In this document: positions 1 to 6,667 of the stretch, one piece after another
Layout of the letters: every line of letters starts with the position of its first letter
How positions within the stretch are numbered: position 1 is the first letter of the stretch
Assembly (NCBI GenBank): GCA_035534295.1
Contig: DATLSE010000067.1
Span: forward strand, 1-8,651
Direction of reading: 5' to 3'
DNA from: DATKQJ01 sp035534295
GTDB taxonomy: Bacteria > Chloroflexota > Dormibacteria > Dormibacterales > Dormibacteraceae
DNA: 8,651 bases
Translations under genes and position numbers: made by a program
Notes under the pieces: model-generated
Told to the model about the DNA's origin: nothing
Databases searched by the model: none
What the model saw: only the letters and a program-made list of their open reading frames with translations

Positions 1-2718
1 GTCGCCCAGGGTGACCTGGAGCAAAGGCTGGTGGTCGAGGTCAAGGGTGAGGTCGCCGAGCTGGCCGAGACCATCAACCGGATGACACGCACGCTGGCCA
101 CGTTCGCCGAGCAGGTGACCGGAGTGGCCCGGGAGGTGGGCTCGGAGGGCAAGCTCGGGGGCCAGGCCGACGTCCCCGGGGCGGCCGGGACCTGGCGCAA
201 GCTGACCGACAACGTAAACCAGCTGGCCGCCACCCTGACCAGCCAGATCCGGGCCATGGCCGAGGTGGCGACCGCGGTCGCCACCGGAGATTTGACCCGC
301 TCCATCGGAGTTGAAGCGTCGGGCGAGGTCGCGGTCCTGAAGGACAACGTCAACGAGATGATCCGCAACCTGCGCGAGTCGACCCGGCGCAACACCGAAC
401 AGGACTGGCTCAAGACCAACCTGGCCCGATTCGCGCGCACGCTCCAGGGACATCGCGCCCTGAGCACGGTGTCCGAACTCATCCTCTCCGAGCTCGCCCC
501 CCTGGTCAACGCCCAGCACGGCGCCTTCTACGTGATGGACTCGGGCCAGGCCGAGGGCACCGTGCTCCGCTTCCTGGCCGGGTACGCCTACCGCCAGCGG
601 CCCGGCCTGAGCCAGGTCTTCCGCGTCGGCGAGGGTCTGGTCGGCCAGTGCGCGGTCGAGAAGCGTCCGATCCTGGTCAACCAGGTCCCAAGCGAGTACG
701 TCACGGTCAGCTCCGGCCTGGGCGAGGCACCCCCGCTCAGCATCCTGGTCATGCCGGTTCTCTTCGAGGGCGAAGTGCACGCGGTGATCGAGCTCGCCTC
801 GTTCGAGCAGTTCGGGCACATACATCAGGACTTCCTGGCCCAGGCGACCGAGTCGATCGGGGTGGTGCTCAACACGATCGAGGCCACGATGCGGACGGAG
901 GAGCTGCTCAAGCAGTCACAATCGCTGACCGACGAGCTCCGGCGCCGCCAGGAGCAACTCCAGGGCAGCAACGAGGAGCTGGAACAGAAGGCGCTGCTGC
1001 TCGCTCAACAGAACCGCGAGGTGGCGCTCAAGAACCTGGAGGTCGAGGAGGCCCGGCATTCGCTGGAGGAGAAGGCCGAGCAGCTGGCCCTGACTTCGCG
1101 CTACAAGAGCGAGTTCCTGGCCAACATGTCGCACGAGCTGCGGACCCCGCTCAACAGCCTGCTCATCCTGGCTCAGGAGTTGGTCACCAACGCCGATCGC
1201 AACCTGACCGACCGCCAGGTCGAGTTCGCCCAGATCATCAAGTCCAGCGGTGACGACCTGCTGACCCTGATCAACGACATCCTTGAGCTCTCCAAGATCG
1301 AGTCCGGGACCGTCGCGCTCGAGATCGGAGCGGTGCGCCCGGCGGTCCTGGGCGAGACCATGGAGCGCCTGTTCCGGCCCGTGGCTGACACCAAGGGGCT
1401 CAGTTTCGAGGTCCGCGTGGACGACGCCCTACCTGAGGTGGTGGCCACCGACGGCAACCGGCTGCAGCAGATCCTGCGCAACCTGCTCTCCAATGCTTTC
1501 AAATTCACCGATCAGGGCGGCGTCGTGCTCCAGATGAAGCTCGAATCACCCAGTCCACCCGATTCACCGAAGCGAGTCGAATTCCAGGTCACCGACACCG
1601 GGATCGGCATCCCGGCCGACAAGCAGCAGGTCGTGTTCGAGATGTTCCAGCAGGCCGACGGCACCACCAGTCGGCGCTACGGGGGCACCGGTCTGGGGCT
1701 GGCCATCAGTCGCGAGCTGGTGCAGCTGCTGCGGGGCGAGATCAGGCTCCAGAGCCGGCCCGGCCAGGGCTCGACCTTCTCCGTCTTCCTGCCCGTGCAG
1801 CCGCCGGCGCCCCCCCTTCAGGCCCAGAGCGGGGGCCAGGAGCCGGTGTTCGCCCGCGCGACCGGGCTCGAGGGGCCGCGAGAGCGGGCGATTGAAACCC
1901 ATTTCGCGGCGCCCTTAGTGCTCGCTGTGGGCCTGAGCGAGGCGGGCCGCGAGGCGCTGGATCGCGCCCTGCCCGAGGGCGGCATCGAGGTCCAGTCGGC
2001 GAGCTCGCCCGAGGCGGCAAACGCCGTCCTGGCCGCACGCCCGGGGGCGATCGTGATCCTGGAGCCGGGTGAGTTGGCGCGCGCGGTTCTGAGCGCCAGG
2101 CCGCCGGCCGCCGCGGGGAGCGAGCGGCCGGTCCTGATCTCGCTCTCGCCGCTGACCCCGGCCGAGCGCACCGCCTGGACCCGCCTGGGAGTCCAGGTGC
2201 TGAGCGGCGCTTCGGTGCCGAGTCGGTTGCGCCGCCTGCTCGGGGCAGTTGCCGCGCTCCCCGAGCCAGCGCCTGGCCTGTCGAGCGTGGCCCCGCCCGA
2301 GCCCCAGCTCAGTGCCGACGAGACCGCGAGCGCGTTGGCTGGACGCCGCGTGCTGGTGGTGGACGACGACGTCCGCAACCTTTTCGCGCTGACCGCCTTT
2401 CTGGAGCGCCAGGGCATGGATGTGACCACCGCCGAGAGCGGGGGTCAGGCTCTCGAGCTCCTGGATGGGAGCGAATTCGAGATCGTGCTCCTGGACGTCA
2501 TGATGCCCGGCTTCGACGGGCATCAACTGATCCGGGAGATCCGCGGCCGCGCCGGCCTGGAGCAGTTGCCGCTGATCGCGGTCACGGCCAAGGCCATGCC
2601 CGGGGACCGGGAGCGCACCCTCGAGGGGGGCGCCTCGGAGTACATCGCCAAGCCGGTGCGCACCGAGGAACTGGGCACGCTTTTGGTCCGGACGCTGGGA
2701 GCGGTCCCCGTCAGGTGA
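1..2718 (+). CDS. Hybrid histidine kinase, HAMP repeats-GAF-HisKA-HATPase-pseudoreceiver-receiver, 5' truncated by window edge
   Basis: This is a signalling kinase that autophosphorylates on His and passes phosphate to its own C-terminal receiver. The frame is open back to base 1, so the true start lies upstream and GTG 31 is not the real start. Numbering residues from base 31, HAMP-type repeats run to about 115 (VA-x-GDL motifs at bases 1 and 277). A GAF-like sensor domain covers about 140-285 and a Glu/Gln/Leu-rich coiled coil about 286-360. The HisKA H-box HELRTP has His368, the HATPase N-box has Asn484 and Asn488, the G1 box is DTGIGIP (522-528) and the G2 box GGTGLGL (551-557). Residues about 625-742 look like a receiver fold without acidic residues. 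The C-terminal receiver (772-890) has Asp778-780, phospho-acceptor Asp822, Thr852 and Lys874. No transmembrane segment is visible in the part present. It overlaps the next kinase gene by 4 bp. Kinase identity is certain; the stimulus is unknown. Confidence 0.95.
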   Translation, partial: VAQGDLEQRLVVEVKGEVAELAETINRMTRTLATFAEQVTGVAREVGSEGKLGGQADVPGAAGTWRKLTDNVNQLAATLTSQIRAMAEVATAVATGDLTRSIGVEASGEVAVLKDNVNEMIRNLRESTRRNTEQDWLKTNLARFARTLQGHRALSTVSELILSELAPLVNAQHGAFYVMDSGQAEGTVLRFLAGYAYRQRPGLSQVFRVGEGLVGQCAVEKRPILVNQVPSEYVTVSSGLGEAPPLSILVMPVLFEGEVHAVIELASFEQFGHIHQDFLAQATESIGVVLNTIEATMRTEELLKQSQSLTDELRRRQEQLQGSNEELEQKALLLAQQNREVALKNLEVEEARHSLEEKAEQLALTSRYKSEFLANMSHELRTPLNSLLILAQELVTNADRNLTDRQVEFAQIIKSSGDDLLTLINDILELSKIESGTVALEIGAVRPAVLGETMERLFRPVADTKGLSFEVRVDDALPEVVATDGNRLQQILRNLLSNAFKFTDQGGVVLQMKLESPSPPDSPKRVEFQVTDTGIGIPADKQQVVFEMFQQADGTTSRRYGGTGLGLAISRELVQLLRGEIRLQSRPGQGSTFSVFLPVQPPAPPLQAQSGGQEPVFARATGLEGPRERAIETHFAAPLVLAVGLSEAGREALDRALPEGGIEVQSASSPEAANAVLAARPGAIVILEPGELARAVLSARPPAAAGSERPVLISLSPLTPAERTAWTRLGVQVLSGASVPSRLRRLLGAVAALPEPAPGLSSVAPPEPQLSADETASALAGRRVLVVDDDVRNLFALTAFLERQGMDVTTAESGGQALELLDGSEFEIVLLDVMMPGFDGHQLIREIRGRAGLEQLPLIAVTAKAMPGDRERTLEGGASEYIAKPVRTEELGTLLVRTLGAVPVR

Positions 2719-4028
2719 GCCTGAGTCCGATCCTGGCGGTCGACGACGACCCGGCCAGCCTGGTCGCCCTGGAAGCCACGCTGCGTCCCCTGGGCGAGGA
2801 GATCATCACGGCGTCGAGCGGTACCGAGGCCCTGCGAGCGCTGCTCCAGCGCCGATTCGGCATGATCCTGCTCGACGTTCGGCTCCAGGATTACGACGGG
2901 TTCGAGCTGGCCCGACTGATCCGCTCGCGGCCCTCGACCAGAACCACGCCCATCGTCTTCCTGACCGCCTACGATCAGCTCGAGGAGACGGTCCGCCTGG
3001 GCTACCAGTCAGGCGCCGCCGACTTCATCTTCAAACCCTTCATCCCCGATCTGCTGCGGGCCAAGGTGAGCGTATTCGTGGAACTCCAGCGCCATGAGGC
3101 CGGGCTGGCCGAGCTCCTGGAGCGGCAGCGGGAACTGAACCGCTCCCAGTCCGACTTCATGAACATGGCCGCGCACGAACTTAGAACGCCGGTGACGGTC
3201 ATCCTGGGCTACCTGTCCATGATCGCGGACGGACGCTTTGGTCCCACTCCCCAGCTCCAGAGCCGGCCCCTGGAGATGATGGAGATGAAGGCCCGGGAGC
3301 TGAACCGCATCGTGGAGAATCTGCTCACTTCGACTCGCCTGGAGGCGGACTCACTGCGCCCGCTCATACGCGAGGTCGACCTGGCCGCCCTCGTCAGCCG
3401 CGCGATCGACAATCTGCGCGGGCGCAGCGAGCTGACCGGGGCCAAGGTCGAAGTCGACCTCGGCTCAGGGCCGCTGCTTGTCTGCGTCGACCCCGACCTC
3501 ATTACCGGAGTGATGGACAACCTGCTCAACAATGCCCTCACCTACTCGCAGGGCCAGCCTCGGATCCGGATCCGGATCCGACGCCGAGATCAGGCGGTGG
3601 TCGAGATTCGCGACTGGGGAATCGGCATCCCCGGTGAGCTCCACGAGCGCGTATTCGAGCGCTTCTTCCGTGTCAACGAGGCCGACATGGCAGCGCCCGC
3701 GGGCACCGGTCTGGGTCTTTACCTGAGCCGACAGATGGTGGAGCGCAACCAGGGCCGCCTGGAGCTGGCTCGCTCCGAGCCCGGGGTTGGCACCACGATG
3801 GTCCTCTACCTGCCGCTCGCCTTGCCCTCGAGCACCTCCGGGGGACGCTGGGCGGCAGGCGCAGCGCAGGAGAGCGGTGCCGCCCCCGGACCAGCCCTGA
3901 ACCAGCTCCAGGTGGTCGGCGCGGAGGCGCTTGCGACTAAGGCCCAGGGCAGCCGCCGGCGCGGTCGGAAGGCCGGGTCTGGGGGCGAGGTCGAGCGCAG
4001 CCAGGTGCGGGCCCGCGCCGACGGCTGA
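2715..4028 (+). CDS. Receiver-histidine kinase (REC-HisKA-HATPase), 437 aa
   Basis: A soluble two-component kinase whose N-terminal receiver probably controls the attached kinase. The receiver (residues 4-122) has the acidic pocket Asp10-12, phospho-acceptor Asp54 in LLDVRL, Thr84 and Lys107. A short helical linker leads to HisKA with His154 in AAHELRTP. The HATPase domain has N-box Asn269, Asn272 and Asn273, a G1 box DWGIGIP (300-306) and G2 GTGLGL (330-335), and the catalytic core ends near 369. The remaining ~67 residues are Ala/Gly/Arg-rich and look disordered and basic. The GTG start overlaps the upstream stop as GTGA, which implies translational coupling. A GGGAG at 2697-2701 is 13 nt away, rather far for a normal ribosome site. 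There is no membrane segment or DNA-binding domain. The upstream hybrid kinase is the natural candidate to phosphorylate this receiver, directly or through an HPt protein; that is inference from gene order. Confidence 0.95.
   Translation: MSLSPILAVDDDPASLVALEATLRPLGEEIITASSGTEALRALLQRRFGMILLDVRLQDYDGFELARLIRSRPSTRTTPIVFLTAYDQLEETVRLGYQSGAADFIFKPFIPDLLRAKVSVFVELQRHEAGLAELLERQRELNRSQSDFMNMAAHELRTPVTVILGYLSMIADGRFGPTPQLQSRPLEMMEMKARELNRIVENLLTSTRLEADSLRPLIREVDLAALVSRAIDNLRGRSELTGAKVEVDLGSGPLLVCVDPDLITGVMDNLLNNALTYSQGQPRIRIRIRRRDQAVVEIRDWGIGIPGELHERVFERFFRVNEADMAAPAGTGLGLYLSRQMVERNQGRLELARSEPGVGTTMVLYLPLALPSSTSGGRWAAGAAQESGAAPGPALNQLQVVGAEALATKAQGSRRRGRKAGSGGEVERSQVRARADG
3561..3580 (+). repeat. 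Triple tandem hexamer CGGATC inside the kinase ATPase domain
   Basis: Three perfect copies of CGGATC followed by CG run through 3561-3580 and encode alternating Arg-Ile pairs, lying between the N-box and the G1 box of the second kinase. The repeat keeps the frame and falls where a beta strand with alternating residues is expected, so it is tolerated or useful there. Each unit contains a GGATCC palindrome. It could expand or contract by slippage without a frameshift. Confidence 0.8.
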
Positions 4029-4043
4029 GGCGCCAGCCGCGGC
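4017..4043 (+). terminator. GC-rich hairpin straddling the stop codon of the second kinase gene; possible weak terminator or RNA-stabilising stem
   Basis: Bases 4017-4020 (GCCG) and 4022-4027 (CGGCTG) pair with 4034-4039 (CAGCCG) and 4040-4043 (CGGC). This gives a 10-bp stem with one bulged A at 4021 and a 6-nt loop (AGGCGC) that includes part of the stop codon. No T-tract follows, so it is not a canonical intrinsic terminator. Its place at the boundary between the kinase pair and the metabolic cluster fits a transcript end or processing point, but hairpins arise easily in DNA this GC-rich. Confidence 0.3.
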
Positions 4044-4098
4044 ACCGACCGCTCCGCCTGACGGCGCTGCGCGGGCGTTGAGTTAGGCTGTTCAGCCA
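4029..4098 (+). promoter_or_regulatory. Intergenic region with candidate -10 box (TAGGCT, 4084-4089) for a leaderless start
   Basis: This 70-bp gap separates signalling genes from the metabolic cluster and is one of only two gaps over 50 bp inside the window. TAGGCT fits the TANNNT -10 consensus and ends 9 nt before ATG 4099, while no purine-rich ribosome site precedes that ATG. That spacing would start the transcript at or just before the ATG. No convincing -35 was found; CTGACG at 4058-4063 is the nearest TTGAC-like string and lies too far away (20 nt). Six-base matches arise by chance, so this is only suggestive. Confidence 0.35.
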
Positions 4099-5109
4099 AT
4101 GCCCAACAGCCAAGCCATCGACGTCCACACCCACATCCTCCCGGCCCGCGCCATCGAAGCCATCCGAGGCGACGACTCGCTCGGGATCGAGATCTCGGCC
4201 GACATGATCTGGCGCGGGGGCCCCCACCCCACCTCGCGCATCCGCCCCGAGCTGGTCGAGCCCCTGCCCAAACTGGCTGAGCTGGACCGCATGGGTCTGG
4301 CCGGCTGTGTGGTGTCCCCTTTCGTCGGGCTACTTCACTACCGCCTCGAAGCGGCTCCGGCGGGGCGGCTCTTCAGCGCCACCAACGAGGGGCTGGCCGA
4401 GTTCTGCGCCGCTCGACCCGACCGCCTGTGGTGGATGGCGGACCTGCCCATCCAGCATCCCTCTCTCGCGCTTACGCTCCTGGCCGAGGCGGCCACCGCA
4501 GGCTGTGTGGGGGTCGAGCTCGCAGCCCAGATCGCCGGGCGGATGCTGGACGACCCCGCCTTCAGCCCGATCTGGGCTGCGCTTGAGGAGCGCGACCTCG
4601 CTGTCTTCATCCACTCCGCGTCCGATTCGGCCCCCCCGCCACCCAGCTTTGATTCCTTCCACCTGGTGAACGTGATCGGGAACCCGCTGCAGACGACGGT
4701 GGCGGCGGAGCGACTTATCTGCTCGGGCATCCTGGATCGCCATCCCGGGCTGCGCGTGGTGCTGGCCCACGGGGGTGGATTCTTCCCCTATCAGGCGGGG
4801 CGCCTACGCCACGCGCTCCAGGTCCGCCCGGAGATGGCCGGAATCGCGGGTGATCCGTGGAGCTACGCCGGTCGACTCCTCTTCGACACCATCACCCACG
4901 ACCCCCAGGCTCTGGCTTACCTGGTCCTGCGGGCGGGCGTCGACAACGTCGTGCTGGGCACGGACATGCCCTTCGACATGGGCACCACGACTCCGATCGC
5001 AGACGTATCGGAGGCGGTCGACGAACGCGCGTCCCAAGCCATCTGCGAGGTCAACCCGAGGCGCGTGTTCGGGCTACCCCAGGCTCCGGAGGTCGCCCTC
5101 CGGCGGTAA
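4099..5109 (+). CDS. ACMSD-type amidohydrolase/decarboxylase (amidohydrolase-2 family), 336 aa
   Basis: A TIM-barrel metal-dependent enzyme of the group that includes aminocarboxymuconate-semialdehyde decarboxylase (ACMSD), gamma-resorcylate decarboxylase and 5-carboxyvanillate decarboxylase. The barrel opens with DVHTHILP, giving metal ligands His10 and His12. His172 (VFIHS) is the third ligand, His224 (LAHGGG) is the likely catalytic base and Asp289 (LGTDMPFD) closes the site. In Pseudomonas fluorescens ACMSD, from memory, the matching residues are His9, His11, His177, His228 and Asp294, so spacing is nearly identical and the length of about 335 aa is normal. Arg235/Arg237 after the GGG motif may bind a carboxylate, as in ACMSD. 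The family works as dimers in the cytoplasm and usually removes a carboxylate from a ring-cleavage product or phenolic acid non-oxidatively. The exact substrate is not determined. ATG 4099 is chosen because the domain begins immediately after it. The next gene starts 23 bp downstream. Confidence 0.9.
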   Translation: MPNSQAIDVHTHILPARAIEAIRGDDSLGIEISADMIWRGGPHPTSRIRPELVEPLPKLAELDRMGLAGCVVSPFVGLLHYRLEAAPAGRLFSATNEGLAEFCAARPDRLWWMADLPIQHPSLALTLLAEAATAGCVGVELAAQIAGRMLDDPAFSPIWAALEERDLAVFIHSASDSAPPPPSFDSFHLVNVIGNPLQTTVAAERLICSGILDRHPGLRVVLAHGGGFFPYQAGRLRHALQVRPEMAGIAGDPWSYAGRLLFDTITHDPQALAYLVLRAGVDNVVLGTDMPFDMGTTTPIADVSEAVDERASQAICEVNPRRVFGLPQAPEVALRR

Positions 5110-5119
5110 GCGACGATGC

Positions 5120-5125
5120 TAGCAT
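5120..5125 (+). promoter_or_regulatory. Candidate -10 box TAGCAT for a leaderless start at ATG 5133
   Basis: TAGCAT matches TANNNT and ends 7 nt before ATG 5133, the distance expected between a -10 box and a transcription start. That would place the transcript's first base on the start codon. No ribosome site lies before this ATG and no clear -35 is visible. It would give the amidohydrolase-Rieske-amidohydrolase run its own promoter despite the 23-bp gap to the upstream gene. Confidence 0.35.
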
Positions 5126-5132
5126 CACCCCC

Positions 5133-6263
5133 ATGAGCGTGGGAGCCCCGGCCGACGACCCCACCCGGACCATGGTCGAGGTGAGCATGGTCGACTGTGA
5201 CGTTCACCCCTGCCCGGCCCGGGAGGACGAGCTCCTGGAGTACATGGATGAGCCCTGGCGCTCGCGCAAATCCACTCTGCCCCTGATGAGCGGACGCAAC
5301 CTCCTGCTCCCCCCCGAGGGCGGTCGTCGGCTCGACTCATACCCCGATCAGGGTCCGCCCGGTTCGGATCCGGCGCTGGTCGAACGCCAGCTCCTGCACG
5401 AGGCGGGGATAGATCTGGCGATCATGATTCCAGCGGCCACCCGCGGCCTGGGCTCTCCGCTCGACCCCGAGCACAGCGCCGCCAGCGCGAGCGCGATCAA
5501 CCGCTGGCTCGCCGACACCTGGCTCGGACGCTACAACCACCACCAGCGCTATCGGGCTTCGATCTTCCTGCCCATCAACAACCCCGCCGCCTGCGTCCGG
5601 GAGCTCGAGACCTGGGCGGGACATCCCGGCTTCGTCCAGTGCACGGTTCCCGCCTACGCCCCCGCGCCCTACGGCAGCGACCGCTTTCTTCCCGTCTGGG
5701 AGGCGGCAGCGCGCCACCACCTACCGGTGGCGATCCACGTCAATGGAACCGGCGACGATCCCATGCTCTCGCCGCTGGGCCATCCGGCTCATTTCGTGGA
5801 GTGGCACTCGGTCGGCTATCCGCTGGCCTACTCGGCCCACCTGGTCAGCCTGATCTGCGAGGGCGTGTTCGAGCGCCTGCCCGAACTCCGCTTCGTCTTC
5901 GTCGAAGGCGGCTTCACCTGGCTCGGCCCGGTTTTGTGGCACCTGCAGAAGAACCTCGACCGGCTGTCGGGCGAGGTGACGCTCCGCCGCCCGGCGGCCG
6001 ACTACGTGCTCGAGCAGGTTCGCTTCACCAGCCAGCCGGTCGAGGAGCCGGACGATCCGCGCGACCTGGTACCGCTGTTCGAAATGATCGGTGCCGAGCG
6101 CCTGCTCATGCTCGCCACCGACTATCCCCACTGGGACTACGACGATCCACTGCGCGCCTTGCCCAGAGTGCCGGCCGCGATGCGGCGGCGCATCTTGAGC
6201 CAGAACGCGAGCGAGCTCTACGGCCTACCCCGATACCGGCCGCTGGCCCCGCCAAACTCGTGA
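5133..6263 (+). CDS. Amidohydrolase-2 family protein, D-x-D-x-H subgroup, 376 aa
   Basis: A TIM-barrel amidohydrolase of a different subgroup from its upstream neighbour. The barrel-opening motif is VDCDVHP, with Asp21, Asp23 and His25, so Asp replaces the first His of the usual H-x-H. Further likely active-site residues are His202 (PVAIHVNG), Glu258 (FVFVEGG, where ACMSD has catalytic His) and Asp330 (ATDYPHWD). As I recall, D-x-D-x-H, EGG and DYPHW are normal for many uncharacterised soil-bacterial members, so it is probably active, as a hydrolase or decarboxylase of unknown substrate. Two starts compete. ATG 5133 sits 7 nt after TAGCAT (leaderless style). ATG 5187 follows GAGGTGA at 5178-5184 and places the start right before VDCDVHP, as in the downstream paralogue. 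Longer extensions into the upstream gene are unlikely. The stop overlaps the Rieske gene as GTGA. Confidence 0.88.
   Translation: MSVGAPADDPTRTMVEVSMVDCDVHPCPAREDELLEYMDEPWRSRKSTLPLMSGRNLLLPPEGGRRLDSYPDQGPPGSDPALVERQLLHEAGIDLAIMIPAATRGLGSPLDPEHSAASASAINRWLADTWLGRYNHHQRYRASIFLPINNPAACVRELETWAGHPGFVQCTVPAYAPAPYGSDRFLPVWEAAARHHLPVAIHVNGTGDDPMLSPLGHPAHFVEWHSVGYPLAYSAHLVSLICEGVFERLPELRFVFVEGGFTWLGPVLWHLQKNLDRLSGEVTLRRPAADYVLEQVRFTSQPVEEPDDPRDLVPLFEMIGAERLLMLATDYPHWDYDDPLRALPRVPAAMRRRILSQNASELYGLPRYRPLAPPNS
5178..5184 (+). promoter_or_regulatory. Shine-Dalgarno-like GAGGTGA supporting alternative start ATG 5187
   Basis: GAGGTGA matches seven bases of the AGGAGGUGA anti-SD complement, and GAGG ends 5 nt before ATG 5187. 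A start here would shorten the amidohydrolase by 18 residues and remove a low-complexity leader that has no counterpart in the paralogue at 6664. It competes with the leaderless start at 5133. Confidence 0.45.
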
Positions 6264-6667
6264 GCGCTCACGTCGCCGGCCGGGTGGGCGATATTCCACC
6301 CGGCACCCGGCGCATCCTCGAACTCGACGGTCGCGGCAGCGTGGGAGTGTTCAACGTCGACCATAATTTCTACGCCCTGCGCAACATCTGCCCCCACCAG
6401 GGCGGACCCCTGTGCCTGGGCTCCGTCCACGGCACCTCGCAGGTGCAGCTGAGCGAGGACCGTCCGCCCATCTTGGAATGGATCCGCGAGGGCGAAATCC
6501 TGCGCTGTCCCTGGCACCGCTGGGAGTTCGACATTCGCACCGGCCAGAGCCTCTTCCCGTCCCGAATGCGGGTCAAGACCTACGGGGTGCGGATCGAGCC
6601 GCCTCCCCCGGCCGAGGTATTCAAGGTCCGGATCGAGGACGGCCTCGTCATCGTCGAGATCCCGTGA
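6260..6667 (+). CDS. Rieske [2Fe-2S] ferredoxin-like protein, 135 aa, with long inter-motif spacer
   Basis: A small electron-transfer protein binding a Rieske [2Fe-2S] cluster through two Cys and two His. The first ligand motif is CPH (Cys44, His46, in NICPHQGGPLC) and the second CPWH (Cys83, His86, in CPWHRWEFD). The Gly-Gly after the first motif and the FD-x-x-TG run after the second are typical of Rieske ferredoxins and of the N-terminal domains of ring-hydroxylating oxygenases. His46 and Cys83 are separated by 36 residues, about twice the 15-17 usual in ferredoxin-type members, so an extra segment (about 55-80) is inserted between the cluster loops. There is no signal peptide, membrane anchor or catalytic oxygenase domain, so it is cytoplasmic. 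The GTG start overlaps the preceding stop (GTGA) and its own stop overlaps the next start the same way. The partner could be an oxygenase elsewhere or the flanking amidohydrolases themselves. Confidence 0.9.
   Translation: MSAHVAGRVGDIPPGTRRILELDGRGSVGVFNVDHNFYALRNICPHQGGPLCLGSVHGTSQVQLSEDRPPILEWIREGEILRCPWHRWEFDIRTGQSLFPSRMRVKTYGVRIEPPPPAEVFKVRIEDGLVIVEIP

Noticed and set aside
648..1253. Second forward frame of 201 codons inside the first kinase
   Set aside because: Overlaps the GAF and coiled-coil coding sequence and has a compositionally skewed translation with no domain.
1818..2526. Two overlapping antisense open frames of about 203 codons inside the first kinase
   Set aside because: Low-complexity Ala/Arg/Ser translations opposite a continuous kinase-receiver protein; shadows of GC-rich codons.
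4857..5132. Upstream extension of the second amidohydrolase into the ACMSD-like gene
   Set aside because: Would overlap a well-supported gene by about 250 bp and adds an Arg/Gly-rich stretch absent from the paralogue.
5639..6259. Upstream extension of the Rieske gene into the second amidohydrolase
   Set aside because: The extension is a frame-shadow with no homology-like content; GTG 6260 at the stop overlap fits the Rieske domain and the coupling pattern.
6412..6663. Upstream extension of the third amidohydrolase into the Rieske gene
   Set aside because: GTG 6664 starts exactly at the conserved barrel strand and overlaps the Rieske stop; upstream codons read as low-complexity.
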